Source: Segatella hominis | Lineage (GTDB): Bacteria; Bacteroidota; Bacteroidia; Bacteroidales; Bacteroidaceae | Assembly (NCBI RefSeq): GCF_004535825.1 | Contig: NZ_SGVY01000006.1 | Location: 1 to 64,000, forward strand | DNA length: 64,000 bases | Reading direction: 5' to 3' | Shown here: piece by piece, positions 26,010 to 35,706 of the stretch | Numbering within the stretch: the first letter of the stretch is position 1 | Layout of the letters: every line of letters begins with the position of its first letter | The notes under the pieces: model-generated | Seen by the model: only the letters and a program-made list of their open reading frames with translations | Told to the model about the DNA's origin: nothing | Database searches by the model: none | Translations under genes and position numbers: made by a program

Positions 26010-26924
26010 TTAAATCTCTACGACATCCCCTTCCTGAGTTAAAAAACTATGAGGGAAAACGGCTTTTGCCTCATTGAGCAAAACGGCTTCACAATTATAT
26101 CTTGCACTATAATGGCCTAAAAGAAGTTTACCAACATTGGCTGCTTTAGCAACAAGAGCAGCCTGTTTAGCAGTGGAATGATAATAAAGTTTGGCTCTAT
26201 CCTCACTCTCCGAAGCATAAGTACTCTCATGATAAAGTACCGTTACATCCTGTATTTTTTTATAAAGCTCAGGCATATACTTTGTATCACTACAATAGGC
26301 ATAACTTCTTGGCGTTTCTGCTGGAGTAACCAATTGGCTATTGTCAATAACCTTTCCATCCGATGTAATCCAATCTTTTCCTAACTTGATATTATTAATC
26401 TGACTTACCGGTATCTCATAATAGTCAATCATGTCACGTCGGATATGGGGCAATGTAGCCTTCTCACGGAACAGAAATCCACAGCAAGGAACGCGATGCT
26501 GAAGTGGAATTGTTTCTACCGTAAGAGACTTGTCTTCATAGATAATTTCAGACACCTTGGTATCAACGGGAATAAACTCGATTTTATATTCCATACCCGT
26601 CATAAAGAAATCTAACTGTTGTTTAAACAAACTCTCATATTCTTTTGGTGCATAGACTTTTAAAGAAGAGGTTCGACCTAACATTCCAAAGGTAGAAAGT
26701 AATCCGAGCAAGCCAAAGCAATGGTCACCATGGAGATGAGAAATGAAGATGGCATTAATCTTCCCAAAATGAATGCGGGAGCGCCTGAATTGTATCTGTG
26801 CACCCTCACCACAATCTATCATAAAAGCCTTTCCTCGCAATTCAATAATTTGCGAAGTAGGATAATGTTTAAGGGTGGGCAATGCACTGCCACACCCTAA
26901 TATATGAATTCTAAAAGGTTCCAT
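26010..26924 (-). CDS. rnz: Ribonuclease Z
   Basis: A 304-residue metallo-beta-lactamase fold endonuclease that removes 3' trailers from tRNA precursors. The zinc motif is SHLHGDH at about residues 63-69. LGCGSALPTLKHYPTSQ starts the fold, HESTYASE is a conserved downstream motif, and LGHYSARY carries a further ligand. The flexible arm region is seen near residues 145-190. Length is typical. tRNA maturation by RNase Z is compatible with the tRNA gene here lacking an encoded CCA. Confidence 0.95.
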   Translation of the reverse strand: MEPFRIHILGCGSALPTLKHYPTSQIIELRGKAFMIDCGEGAQIQFRRSRIHFGKINAIFISHLHGDHCFGLLGLLSTFGMLGRTSSLKVYAPKEYESLFKQQLDFFMTGMEYKIEFIPVDTKVSEIIYEDKSLTVETIPLQHRVPCCGFLFREKATLPHIRRDMIDYYEIPVSQINNIKLGKDWITSDGKVIDNSQLVTPAETPRSYAYCSDTKYMPELYKKIQDVTVLYHESTYASESEDRAKLYYHSTAKQAALVAKAANVGKLLLGHYSARYNCEAVLLNEAKAVFPHSFLTQEGDVVEI

Positions 26925-26992
26925 TAAAAGTTATCTATAACGTTAATTATTTTCCTCTTACAAGAAACTTATACCCAACATTTGGAAATATA

Positions 26993-27556
26993 TTATACTT
27001 GACGCTTGAAAGTAAAGATTCCAGCATTATTTTCCAAATACATACTGTCAGGGCCTAATTCATCAATCATGAAAGTATCCTTGTTGAGCAACAACTTACC
27101 ATTGAGAATCTTCCAGGATGTCCAAGGATTCTGTTCTGCCTTCACATGATTCTTGACCTCACCGCCTTCAATAATCTCAAAATTCTTATCCAGACTCGTC
27201 CACTTTCCGAGAAGGGAAGTCAGATTAATCACCTGCTGAGCAGCCACATCGCCCAGTTCTTCATTTTTTTGACCATTCAATATCAAAGCGATTCTGTCAC
27301 CTGCCAACAAACCACCTTTCACGATGTTAGGTTCTTCATCATCAATAAAAACATTCATGGTATCTCCAGCATCTGTTATCAATTGAAGATTATGCATTGT
27401 GGTGCCGTCACCGCAAATACCATATATTGTCGAGTCCGGAACATCAACATCTGCAGAATCAACAACAGAAATGACATTGGACGTTTTACGTTCCTTACAA
27501 CTGTTAACAATAAACAGGCTTACCACAGCTATTGTTATAAAAAATAATTTCTTCAT
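26993..27556 (-). CDS. Lipocalin-like lipoprotein
   Basis: A 187-residue lipoprotein with the lipobox VNSC near residue 20. The C-terminal half (LLGKWTSLDKNFEIIEGGEV, SWKILNGKLLLNKDTFMID, SMYLENNAGIFTFKR) has the strand pattern of lipocalin-like domains common in Bacteroidales. The N-terminal half (YGICGDGTTMHNLQLITDAG) is a separate small beta domain. Ligand unknown. A good ribosome binding site (AAGGAG) precedes it. Confidence 0.75.
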   Translation of the reverse strand: MKKLFFITIAVVSLFIVNSCKERKTSNVISVVDSADVDVPDSTIYGICGDGTTMHNLQLITDAGDTMNVFIDDEEPNIVKGGLLAGDRIALILNGQKNEELGDVAAQQVINLTSLLGKWTSLDKNFEIIEGGEVKNHVKAEQNPWTSWKILNGKLLLNKDTFMIDELGPDSMYLENNAGIFTFKRQV

Positions 27557-27605
27557 ATTTAAATCTCCTTATTATTTATTTTTATCAATATTCGCGATAT
27601 AGTCT

Positions 27606-27735
27606 ATAATCGCAGGATAACCAATAATCGCAGGATTATCTATATTCCGAATGTTATCAAAAATCAAAACCATTCTTTTCTATAGATTTACCATTACTCT
27701 TATTTATATCACTCATATCTATAGATTTAATCACT
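27606..27735. repeat. Short direct repeats between lipoprotein gene and mazG
   Basis: ATAATCGCAGGAT occurs at 27606-27618 and 27624-27636, and CTATAGATTTA occurs near 27679 and 27719. The spacer between the two minus-strand genes (27557-27754) shows nothing else. Confidence 0.6.
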
Positions 27736-27754
27736 CTTATCTTAATAGAAAAGA

Positions 27755-28720
27755 TCAGTCTTTATTCACCTCTTTAGATTGACCTTCATTTTTCTCTAAA
27801 GATTTAGCTTCATTCCAAAGTAGATCCATTTCTTCCAATGAAATATCCTTCAGATTTTTTCCTTTCTTTAAGGTATGATCTTCCACATAATTAAAGCGAC
27901 GAATGAATTTCTGATTGGTATGTTCAAGTGCATTATCGGGATTCAGTTTATAGAGACGGGCTGCATTGATCACAGAAAAAAGGAAATCACCTAATTCCTT
28001 TGTAGAATTTTCCTTATCTTCCTTTGCCAATTCTATTTTCAATTCATCAAGTTCCTCCTGAACCTTATCCCAAACATCCTCTTTGTTTTTCCAATCAAAA
28101 CCAACATTTCTTGCCTTGTCCTGTATGCGATAAGCTTTAATAAGAGAAGGCAAGGCATTAGGAACACCGCTAAGCACTCTTTCATTTCCATCCTTCTCCT
28201 GCTGCTTAATCTGTTCCCAGGTTTTCTCAACAGCAGTTGATGTTTTAGGTTTGACTGAACCCGCCTTAACCAAAGAGTTCTGGTCATCATCAGAAGCAGA
28301 ATCCTCTGACTCACATTTTTCTTCTTTATAAACCACCTGTCCATTTTCGTTGATATACATATCAGGATTGGATACGCTCCATTCTCCTTCCTCGTTCCAA
28401 TTGATAAATGGATGACGGAACATCAGTTTATCTGCTTCCTGATTGCAAACATCGCAGATATCAAACTCACCATCTTCTCGTCCGATGATACTGTAGAACA
28501 TCACATGCTCCAAAACATCACCCAACTCTTTCTTGATATCTTTATAATCGCGTTTCATCAGTGCATCACAGAGTTCGAAAGTCTCCTCGATTGTATTCGG
28601 ACGAAGACTCTCGAATGTCTGCTTTCTGTCCCATGGGCATTGCAGTCGCAGACGGTCCTGCACATCCAACAAGCGACTGAACGCTGCCATTTTTTCTTCT
28701 TTCGTATGCATTTTATTCAT
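27755..28720 (-). CDS. mazG: Nucleoside triphosphate pyrophosphohydrolase MazG
   Basis: A 321-residue MazG, which hydrolyses NTPs to NMP and pyrophosphate as a housecleaning enzyme. It has two all-alpha MazG domains. The first has CPWDRKQTFESLRPNTIEE and ELGDVLEHVMF; the second has EELDELKIELAKED and ELGDFLFSVINAARL, both giving the ExxE...ExxD metal site. The ATG at 28720 is chosen; a longer frame to 28915 would run through the promoter region and into valS. It is about 60 residues longer than E. coli MazG because of an acidic, serine-rich spacer between the domains (around EDSASDDDQN). Confidence 0.93.
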   Translation of the reverse strand: MNKMHTKEEKMAAFSRLLDVQDRLRLQCPWDRKQTFESLRPNTIEETFELCDALMKRDYKDIKKELGDVLEHVMFYSIIGREDGEFDICDVCNQEADKLMFRHPFINWNEEGEWSVSNPDMYINENGQVVYKEEKCESEDSASDDDQNSLVKAGSVKPKTSTAVEKTWEQIKQQEKDGNERVLSGVPNALPSLIKAYRIQDKARNVGFDWKNKEDVWDKVQEELDELKIELAKEDKENSTKELGDFLFSVINAARLYKLNPDNALEHTNQKFIRRFNYVEDHTLKKGKNLKDISLEEMDLLWNEAKSLEKNEGQSKEVNKD

Positions 28721-28795
28721 ATTCAACTTTAAAGGTTCATCATGCGCATCTCCAACTATCACGTTAAGAAAATGTGCAAAAATTAATAATTTTGA

Positions 28796-28837
28796 TGCAA
28801 AGATAGTGTTTTTCGCCCAAAAAGTAGTATCTTTGCA
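28796..28837. promoter_or_regulatory. Divergent mazG/valS promoters forming an inverted repeat
   Basis: TATCTTTG on the minus strand (28798-28805) and on the plus strand (28828-28835) are the -7 elements for mazG and valS. With their flanks they make a perfect 10-bp inverted repeat, TGCAAAGATA and TATCTTTGCA, 22 bases apart. The -33 elements are weak on both sides. Confidence 0.65.
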
Positions 28838-28887
28838 CTGTTTTTTAAAGAAAAAGAAAGAAAAAGAATAAAAATTAGATATAAGCA

Positions 28888-31569
28888 ATGGAATTAGCAA
28901 GTAAATACGATCCACAAGCAGTGGAAAGTAAATGGTATCAGTACTGGCTCGACAACAAGCTTTTCAGCTCAAAGCCAGATGGTCGTGAACCTTATACAGT
29001 GGTTATCCCTCCACCAAACGTTACAGGTGTGCTTCACATGGGACACATGCTCAACAATACGATCCAGGATATTCTCGTTCGCCGTGCACGCATGGAAGGT
29101 AAGAACGCTTGTTGGGTACCAGGTACAGACCATGCCAGTATCGCTACCGAGGCTAAGGTAGTCAACCGCCTCGCTCAGCAGGGCATCAAGAAGACTGACC
29201 TTACTCGCGAGGAGTTCCTCAAGCACGCTTGGGACTGGACTCACGAGCATGGTGGCATTATCCTGAAACAGCTCCGCAAACTCGGTGCCAGCTGCGATTG
29301 GGATCGCACAGCATTCACTATGGATGAGACCCGTTCTCGCGCCGTCATCCACGTATTCTGCGATCTTTACAAGAAAGGTCTCATCTATCGTGGTGTGCGC
29401 ATGGTCAACTGGGATCCTAAGGCTCAGACTGCACTCTCTGACGAGGAGGTAATCTATAAGGACGAGCACTCTAAGCTCTATCACTTGAAGTATTACGTAG
29501 TAGAGAAAGACTGCCAGCAGGTAGATGAAGAGAACGTCATTCACAAGGATGAGAAGGGTTACTATGCAGTAGTAGCTACTACACGTCCTGAGACTATCAT
29601 GGGCGACTCAGCCATGTGTATCAACCCAGAGGACAAGAAGAATACATGGTTGAAGGGTAAGCACGTCATCGTACCTCTCGTCAACCGTGAGATTCCAGTC
29701 ATCGAAGATACATACGTAGATATCGAGTTCGGTACAGGTTGCTTGAAGGTAACTCCAGCTCACGATATCAACGACCACGCTCTCGGTTTGAAGCATGGTT
29801 TGGAAACCATCGACATCTTCAACGACAACGGTACTATCAGCGAAGCTGCTGGTCTCTATGTAGGTATGGACCGCATGGACGTGCGCAAGCAGATTTCTAT
29901 CGATCTTCAGAATGCTGGTTTGATGGAGAAGATTGAGGATTATAATAATAAGGTGGGCTTCTCTGAGCGTACCAATGTGCCTATTGAGCCAAAGCTCTCT
30001 ACACAATGGTTCCTCAAGATGCAGCACTTTGCAGACATCGCCCTCCCTCCAGTAATGAACGATGATATTGAGTTCTATCCTAAGAAGTATAAGAACACCT
30101 ATCGCCACTGGTTGGAGAACATCAAGGACTGGTGTATTAGCCGCCAACTCTGGTGGGGTCACCGCATCCCAGCTTACTACTTCGACAACGCTGGCAAGAA
30201 GGATTTCGTAGTAGCAGAAACTGCAGAGGAAGCATTGAAGCTCGCTCAGGAAAAGAACGCCAACATCAAGGCTGAGGATCTTGAGCAGGAAAGCGACTGC
30301 CTCGATACTTGGTTCTCTTCATGGTTGTGGCCTATCTCATTGTTCGATGGTATTGAAAATCCTGACAACGAGGAGATCAACTACTACTACCCTACTTCCG
30401 ACCTCGTAACTGGTCCGGATATCATTTTCTTCTGGGTAGCACGTATGATTATGGCTGGCTACGAGTATCGTGGCAAGATGCCATTCAAGCACGTATATTT
30501 CACAGGTATCGTTCGCGATAAGCTTGGCCGTAAGATGAGTAAGAGTCTCGGTAACTCACCTGACCCACTCGATCTGATTGATAAGTTTGGTGCCGACGGT
30601 GTTCGTATGGGTATGATGCTCAGCGCTCCAGCAGGCAACGACATCCTCTTCGACGAGAGCCTCTGCGAGCAGGGACGTAACTTCAACAATAAGATTTGGA
30701 ATGCTTTCCGTCTTGTTAAGGGTTGGGAAACAGCCGACATCGAGCAGCCTAAGAGCGCAGAAATCGCAGTGAAGTGGTTTGACGCTAAACTCAAGGAGGT
30801 AAACGAAGAGATGCAGAAGCAGTTTAAGGAATATCGTATCTCTGAGGCTCTGATGACTGTATATAAGTTGTTCTGGGATGAGTTCTCATCTTGGTACCTG
30901 GAGATGGTAAAGCCAGCTTATGGTCAGCCAATCGACCAGAAGAGCTACGACGCTACCCTCCGTTTCTTCGATGCCCTCCTGAAGATGTTGCATCCATTCA
31001 TGCCATTCATCACCGAGGAGTTGTGGCAGCACATCTACGACCGCAAGGATGGCGAGAGCATCATGCGCGAGAAGCTGGAGATGCCTGCACCTACAGCCGA
31101 GGAGCAGAAGTTGACAGCAGACATCGACGCAGTGAAGCAGATTATCGCCGGTGTTCGTACTGTCCGCAACCAGAAGAACATTGCACAGAAGGAGCAGTTG
31201 TCTCTCCAGGTAGTTGGCAAGAACGATTTCGAAGCTTTCAATGAGGTAACTCTCAAGATGGCTAACCTCGACAAGATTGAGGTCATTGCAGAAAAGAGCG
31301 CTGATGCATCCAGCTTCATGGTAGGTACTGACGAGTTTGCCGTTCCTTTGGGCGACCTTATCGACGTAGCTGCCGAGATTGAGAAGGCAGAAGCTCAGCT
31401 CAAGCACTTAGAAGGCTTCCTGATGGGTGTACGCAAGAAACTCAGCAATGAGAACTTCGTGGCTCACGCTCCAGAGAAGGTTGTAGCTCTGGAGCGCAAG
31501 AAGGAGAGCGACTCTGTAGAGAAGATTGCTGCCCTCAAGGCAACCATCGAGGAGCTCAAGAAGAAGTAA
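28888..31569 (+). CDS. valS: Valyl-tRNA synthetase
   Basis: An 893-residue class I synthetase that charges tRNA-Val. The HIGH-type motif is [15 protein letters not shown] near residue 50, and KMSKSLGN lies near residue 545. The editing (CP1) domain includes [15 protein letters not shown]. The anticodon-binding region is followed by the C-terminal coiled coil ([16 protein letters not shown]) that is typical of ValRS. Codon use is strongly biased, as expected for a well-expressed gene. Confidence 0.98.
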   Translation: MELASKYDPQAVESKWYQYWLDNKLFSSKPDGREPYTVVIPPPNVTGVLHMGHMLNNTIQDILVRRARMEGKNACWVPGTDHASIATEAKVVNRLAQQGIKKTDLTREEFLKHAWDWTHEHGGIILKQLRKLGASCDWDRTAFTMDETRSRAVIHVFCDLYKKGLIYRGVRMVNWDPKAQTALSDEEVIYKDEHSKLYHLKYYVVEKDCQQVDEENVIHKDEKGYYAVVATTRPETIMGDSAMCINPEDKKNTWLKGKHVIVPLVNREIPVIEDTYVDIEFGTGCLKVTPAHDINDHALGLKHGLETIDIFNDNGTISEAAGLYVGMDRMDVRKQISIDLQNAGLMEKIEDYNNKVGFSERTNVPIEPKLSTQWFLKMQHFADIALPPVMNDDIEFYPKKYKNTYRHWLENIKDWCISRQLWWGHRIPAYYFDNAGKKDFVVAETAEEALKLAQEKNANIKAEDLEQESDCLDTWFSSWLWPISLFDGIENPDNEEINYYYPTSDLVTGPDIIFFWVARMIMAGYEYRGKMPFKHVYFTGIVRDKLGRKMSKSLGNSPDPLDLIDKFGADGVRMGMMLSAPAGNDILFDESLCEQGRNFNNKIWNAFRLVKGWETADIEQPKSAEIAVKWFDAKLKEVNEEMQKQFKEYRISEALMTVYKLFWDEFSSWYLEMVKPAYGQPIDQKSYDATLRFFDALLKMLHPFMPFITEELWQHIYDRKDGESIMREKLEMPAPTAEEQKLTADIDAVKQIIAGVRTVRNQKNIAQKEQLSLQVVGKNDFEAFNEVTLKMANLDKIEVIAEKSADASSFMVGTDEFAVPLGDLIDVAAEIEKAEAQLKHLEGFLMGVRKKLSNENFVAHAPEKVVALERKKESDSVEKIAALKATIEELKKK

Positions 31570-31658
31570 TTAGAAACATAATTAGAAGTAATTATAGACA
31601 TAGTTAGAAATAATTATAGATATAATTAGAGACATAATTACGGAAAATAATTATAAAT
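31570..31658. repeat. AT-rich degenerate repeats after valS
   Basis: ATAATTAGA-like units (TTAGAAACATAATTAGAAGT, then TTAGAAATAATTATAGA and TTAGAGACATAATTA) are repeated about four times between the valS stop and its terminator. No gene is present. Confidence 0.6.
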
Positions 31659-31701
31659 AATGTTTAGTGTTTAGTGTGTCATACGCTAAGCACTAAACAT
31701 T
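31659..31701 (+). terminator. Terminator-like hairpin after valS
   Basis: AATGTTTAGTG (31659-31669) and CACTAAACATT (31691-31701) form a perfect 11-bp stem, followed by AACCTTTTTA. It lies just upstream of the next gene's start, so it could also be part of that gene's leader. Confidence 0.6.
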
Positions 31702-31721
31702 TAACCTTTTTAGATATAAAC

Positions 31722-33044
31722 ATGATCAAGAAGCTTTTCACCTTATTTATATGCATGATTTCGCTCGCGATGACTTTTACGGGTTGCAGCGAAGAGGCTT
31801 TTGATACGGATAGCGTCAACAAGCAGACTATCCTGGCGTTCTATCCATGGACGGGAGGCAAAAGCAGCACGGAATTATTGGGCTATTTGCAGAACAACAT
31901 CGACAGCATCTGCGATGGCATCATCGACAGAAAGGGACTCAACAATTCCCGCGTTCTGGTGTTCCTAAGCGATAAATATAACCACAGCACGCTCTATGAC
32001 TTGCAATATAATGCTACTACCAAAAGCGTGGACCGTGTTCCCCTGAAGGAATACGAGGGTGCTTCGTATGCCTCAGCCGAGGGCATCGCAGATATTCTGA
32101 ACGAGGTGAAAACGCAAGCCAGTGCACTGAACTATGCCCTCATCGTGGGAGCACATGGTTGTGGATGGACTTATGCCAGCGACTGGAACAAATACCCTTA
32201 CTATGCACGTCCAAGCGTAACACGACCAAGCGATAGCGCCTTGAGCGGCTATTCCGCAGCCGACAATTCAGCTACCGGCTATTCTGCTACCGGTATCTCC
32301 TCTTTCAGCGGCATTCAGTTTGGTCCTGATCCCAACGCCCCCCTCACCCGCTTCTTCGGCAGTGTGAGCCTGGCAGAAAACGCCATGGATATCAGCACCC
32401 TTGCCGAAGGCATCAGAGAGAGCGGATTGAAGATGCAATACATCCTCTTCGACGTCTGCTACATGAGCAATATAGAAACCGCCTACGAGTTGAAAGATGT
32501 TACCAACTATCTCGTCGCTACCAGTAGTGAAATCATGGCAAAAGGAATTCCTTACCGCTCAATGTGGAGCTATCTTAATGGAACGACACCAAACTATAGC
32601 AGTCTTGTAAATGGCATCGTAAACTTCTACAAGAATAGCAATTTTCCATATTGCAATATGGCTGCCATCGATTGCAGACAATTAGATGAGCTGGCAAATG
32701 TAATGAAAGAAATCAATCAAAAATATACATTAGATACCACGATTCCTCTCGACTCCATCCAGCCACTCGATGGTTTCTTGCCACATCTGACCTATGACAT
32801 GGCTGTATATGTTGACAGTTTGAGACCAAATGGTTATCTGAAAGAACAATTCAGCAACCAACTGAAGAAAACAGTCAAAGCTGCAGCACATACTGATTGC
32901 GCATATACAGCTTTAAGACAGTATCCAGAAGTAACAATTAAGATCAAGAATTATTGCGGTCTTTCAATTTCTGACCCAAGCCAGCATCCTGTTGCCATCA
33001 GAGGTAAAGAGAAAACTGGCTGGTGGAAAGCTACACATGAATAA
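31722..33044 (+). CDS. Clostripain-family (C11) lipoprotein peptidase
   Basis: A 440-residue lipoprotein with the lipobox TFTGC near residue 21. The caspase-like C11 fold shows the catalytic histidine in LIVGAHGCGW and the cysteine in ILFDVCYMSN. LAFYPWTGG at the N-terminal side is a usual first strand. A Ser/Ala-rich insertion (around SGYSAADNSATGYSATG) sits between the His and Cys motifs. Such Bacteroidota lipoproteins are thought to act as cysteine peptidases at the envelope, with substrates unknown. The ATG at 31722 is preferred over the start at 31674, which lies inside the hairpin. Confidence 0.88.
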   Translation: MIKKLFTLFICMISLAMTFTGCSEEAFDTDSVNKQTILAFYPWTGGKSSTELLGYLQNNIDSICDGIIDRKGLNNSRVLVFLSDKYNHSTLYDLQYNATTKSVDRVPLKEYEGASYASAEGIADILNEVKTQASALNYALIVGAHGCGWTYASDWNKYPYYARPSVTRPSDSALSGYSAADNSATGYSATGISSFSGIQFGPDPNAPLTRFFGSVSLAENAMDISTLAEGIRESGLKMQYILFDVCYMSNIETAYELKDVTNYLVATSSEIMAKGIPYRSMWSYLNGTTPNYSSLVNGIVNFYKNSNFPYCNMAAIDCRQLDELANVMKEINQKYTLDTTIPLDSIQPLDGFLPHLTYDMAVYVDSLRPNGYLKEQFSNQLKKTVKAAAHTDCAYTALRQYPEVTIKIKNYCGLSISDPSQHPVAIRGKEKTGWWKATHE

Positions 33045-33080
33045 AAGAAGACCATACATTATATATAATATCATAAGCAA

Positions 33081-33977
33081 ATGAAATTCTTTGTTATATT
33101 AAATAATCAGCAAGAAGGACCATATACGATAGCCCAACTTGCAGAAATGGGTATTTCATCAGAAACCTTAGTATGGAAAGAAGGTATGAAAGACTGGCAA
33201 CCAGCCTGGACTATTTCTGAACTCCGTTACATTTTGAATGAAAAGACAAATGAATATAGGAATGCTTCTTCCACAGGCATGCAACAAGAAACAGCAATTC
33301 CGCCAACACCCCCTTCGGCTCCCTATAAAGAGGAAAAGAAACCGCAAAATCATTATTTGCTCAAAATTTTCGGTGGACTTGTCTTGCTTCTCCTCATTAT
33401 CATGGCTCTGACAAATCCGAATAAAGAATCACATGAAAATGCCATTCGCACAGAAGTAAGTAAAGCCGTGGAAAAAGCAACAACATCTAATGGCAATGAT
33501 ATCTTCTCACAAGGTTTTGGAATGATGGCGAGAATGCTTGCTGGTAATTTTATTGACTCGGCACTTGACAATCTCTTCGAATATCATAACTATCTGATTT
33601 TCTCGAAAGGTACTGTGACTATTCAAGACAAAGAACATACAGTAAGTTATGGAATTTTCGGAAAAGTCATTACTATGAATTCTGACGACATGGTAAAAGC
33701 ATTGGAAGGAAACAACCCAGAAAATACCAGTTCTGACGAGTACGATTCAAGTGAAAACACTACTGATGAAAAAGATTTGGGCGAAAGCACAACTGATGAA
33801 AGAGATTTGGGCGGAAATATCCAGAAGAAGTTGGAAGACAGAGCCAATCAGGCTATGGATAAGGCTGCAGACAAGGTGAGCAAGAAAATCGAGGAAAAGA
33901 TAAATCAGAAAATAGATCAAGCTACTGATTCTACTACAATAGATAAAATTATCGATAAGATTCTGGAATTAATATAA
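33081..33977 (+). CDS. GYF_2-domain membrane protein
   Basis: A 298-residue protein. Residues 1-52 form a GYF_2 (DUF4339) domain, FFVILNNQQEGPYTIAQL followed by LVWKEGMKDWQPA, a putative peptide-binding module. One membrane segment (LLKIFGGLVLLLLIIMAL) is near residues 93-110. The middle part (YLIFSKGTVTIQDKEHTVSY) is strand-like. Near residues 222-250 a short unit (STTDEKDLGE, STTDERDLGG) is duplicated, and the C-terminus is a highly charged helix. It lies 36 bases after the C11 peptidase gene and may share its transcript. Function unknown. Confidence 0.8.
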   Translation: MKFFVILNNQQEGPYTIAQLAEMGISSETLVWKEGMKDWQPAWTISELRYILNEKTNEYRNASSTGMQQETAIPPTPPSAPYKEEKKPQNHYLLKIFGGLVLLLLIIMALTNPNKESHENAIRTEVSKAVEKATTSNGNDIFSQGFGMMARMLAGNFIDSALDNLFEYHNYLIFSKGTVTIQDKEHTVSYGIFGKVITMNSDDMVKALEGNNPENTSSDEYDSSENTTDEKDLGESTTDERDLGGNIQKKLEDRANQAMDKAADKVSKKIEEKINQKIDQATDSTTIDKIIDKILELI

Positions 33978-33991
33978 AAAGATAAAACATC

Positions 33992-34041
33992 AAAAAATCC
34001 CAAACAGAGATTGAATATCAACCAACTGTTTGGGATTTTTT
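33992..34041. terminator. Bidirectional terminator between GYF gene and nth
   Basis: AAAAAATCCCAAACAG (33992-34007) and CTGTTTGGGATTTTTT (34026-34041) make a perfect 16-bp stem with A and T runs at the base, serving both convergent genes. Confidence 0.9.
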
Positions 34042-34051
34042 GTATCCATAT

Positions 34052-34699
34052 TTATAATTTACTGTTTTTCAGCAATTTAGGACAGATATCTGTAAACTGA
34101 CACTTACCACAATCTGGGTTAGCACTTTTACAAACATACCTACCATGCAGGAGTAACCAGTGATGAGCATTAGGAATATCTTCCTTTGGAATATGCTTCA
34201 TCAGGTAATCTTCTACTTTACGAGGAGTATCAGCGGTTTTAGGAACTAAGCCCAAACGGTGACTTACGCGATAAACGTGCGTATCAACAGCCATCGTAGC
34301 CTTACCAAACCAAACTGCCCGTATCACATTTGCTGTCTTTCGCCCTACGCCAGGAAGAGTAACCAACTGAGCCATTTCGGAAGGAACCTCTCCATTAAAA
34401 TCACATACCAGTTTACGTGACATTTCCACCAAATGCTTAGCCTTGGCATTAGGATAACTGACTGATTTAATCAGATCGTAGATGTCATCCTCCTCAGCCT
34501 GAGCCATTCTGTTTGCATCAGGATAATGGGCAAAAAGAGCAGGTGTAACCATATTGATACGCTTGTCTGTACATTGAGCCGAAAGCAAGGTTGCCACCAA
34601 AAGCTGAAATGCACTACCAAACTGCAACTCCGTGGTTACATGTGGCATGGATTGCCGAAAGTAATCCAACACAAATTGATACCGCTCGTCTCTTAACAT
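34052..34699 (-). CDS. nth: Endonuclease III
   Basis: A 215-residue DNA glycosylase/AP lyase of base excision repair. The helix-hairpin-helix motif LPGVGRKTANVI contains the catalytic lysine. The catalytic aspartate is in AVDTHVYRV. The C-terminal cysteines in CKSANPDCGKCQFTDIC match the C-x6-C-x2-C-x5-C iron-sulfur site. It is 7 bases downstream of the OmpH-like gene, in one operon. Confidence 0.97.
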   Translation of the reverse strand: MLRDERYQFVLDYFRQSMPHVTTELQFGSAFQLLVATLLSAQCTDKRINMVTPALFAHYPDANRMAQAEEDDIYDLIKSVSYPNAKAKHLVEMSRKLVCDFNGEVPSEMAQLVTLPGVGRKTANVIRAVWFGKATMAVDTHVYRVSHRLGLVPKTADTPRKVEDYLMKHIPKEDIPNAHHWLLLHGRYVCKSANPDCGKCQFTDICPKLLKNSKL

Positions 34700-34706
34700 A
34701 ATAATA

Positions 34707-35315
34707 TTACTTCTTTGCAGCTGGAGTAGCAGCAGGGAGTGTACTCTTGTAAGCCTTGTTAAGACCAGAGATTACTTCATTGGTAATATCATAAGCCTTG
34801 TCTGCGTACAGCAAGTTGTCACCACTCTTAGAGAAGATAATGCTATATTTCTTATCCTTATTATATCTTGCCAGATAATTAGCGATGCTATCATGAAGAG
34901 CCTTATTGTACTTCTCCTGTTCTGAAGCAAACTCGTTGCTCAAACGCTGCTGCAATCCCTGCAAATCATTATTCTGCTTCTGTAAAGCAGCCTGTCTTTG
35001 CTCAGCAGCCTCACGAGTTAAAGCATTCTGCTGAATCTGCTGCTGGAAATTAGCAGCGGCAGCCTGCAAGTTCTGCTGCTTCTGTGCAAGAGTAGCCTGA
35101 ATGTTCTGACTCTTCTTTTCAAGAATTGCAGCATACTCCTTTGCAAATTTATATTGAGTCATGATAGAATCCACCTCAACATAAGCAATCTTTAACTCAG
35201 CCGGAGCCTTACTTTCAGATTTAGCTTCAACCTGTGGCTGTGACTTGTTGCAAGATGTTAGTGACAAAGCGACCATAGCAGCAAATGCCACTGACCCCAA
35301 AATGTTCTTTTTCAT
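34707..35315 (-). CDS. OmpH/Skp-family lipoprotein
   Basis: A 202-residue protein with the lipobox LTSC near residue 22, then IAYVEVDSIMTQYKFAKEY, which starts the Skp fold. A long glutamine-rich coiled coil follows (about 65-150), and a closing strand pair (YSIIFSKSGDNLLYADKAYD). Skp proteins are periplasmic chaperones for outer-membrane proteins; here the lipid anchor is unlike E. coli Skp but common in Bacteroidales. Located between a small membrane protein and nth in one operon. Confidence 0.88.
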   Translation of the reverse strand: MKKNILGSVAFAAMVALSLTSCNKSQPQVEAKSESKAPAELKIAYVEVDSIMTQYKFAKEYAAILEKKSQNIQATLAQKQQNLQAAAANFQQQIQQNALTREAAEQRQAALQKQNNDLQGLQQRLSNEFASEQEKYNKALHDSIANYLARYNKDKKYSIIFSKSGDNLLYADKAYDITNEVISGLNKAYKSTLPAATPAAKK

Positions 35316-35338
35316 TTCTTCTATAATTTTATTATTAC

Positions 35339-35533
35339 TTAATATGCTTTTCCTGCCTGACGAGCCTCTCTGTCCTGATCAATGACACAATGAATGCCCT
35401 GCTTGCGCAAGCCTGGATTATCATGCACATGCTGGGAAGAGAACTTTCCGTTCTTCCTAAAAATCAACTTAACTGATAACAATGCTATACAAATAGCAAT
35501 TATTAACACACTAAATAGGAATATCTTTACCAT
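35339..35533 (-). CDS. Small single-pass membrane protein, conserved in Bacteroidales
   Basis: A 64-residue protein with one membrane segment (IFLFSVLIIAICIALLSVKLI). A short tail holds FRKNGKFSSQHV, GLRKQGIHC and DREAR. Proteins of this pattern are common and uncharacterised in Bacteroidales, often near the ompH-like gene. It has a full promoter upstream and is the first gene of the ompH-nth operon, which supports it being real. Confidence 0.8.
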   Translation of the reverse strand: MVKIFLFSVLIIAICIALLSVKLIFRKNGKFSSQHVHDNPGLRKQGIHCVIDQDREARQAGKAY

Positions 35534-35574
35534 TTTTATTAATTTTGCAGTGCTTTAATTAGCACATTTGGTTG

Positions 35575-35606
35575 CAAAGGTAATATTTTTTGGGGAATAT
35601 CCCAAA
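35575..35606 (-). promoter_or_regulatory. Promoter of the ompH-like/nth operon
   Basis: On the minus strand TTTG (35603-35606) and TACCTTTG (35575-35582) are spaced by 20 bp. The leader contains a small hairpin, GTGCT...AGCAC (about 35550-35565). Confidence 0.8.
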
Positions 35607-35706
35607 TAAAAAGCCAGAAATAGTAAGTAATTATAAATAAAATAACATTCTTTTCTAAAAAAAGTAAGTTATTAATAGTACAACAATAATATAAAAACAT
35701 ATTGAT

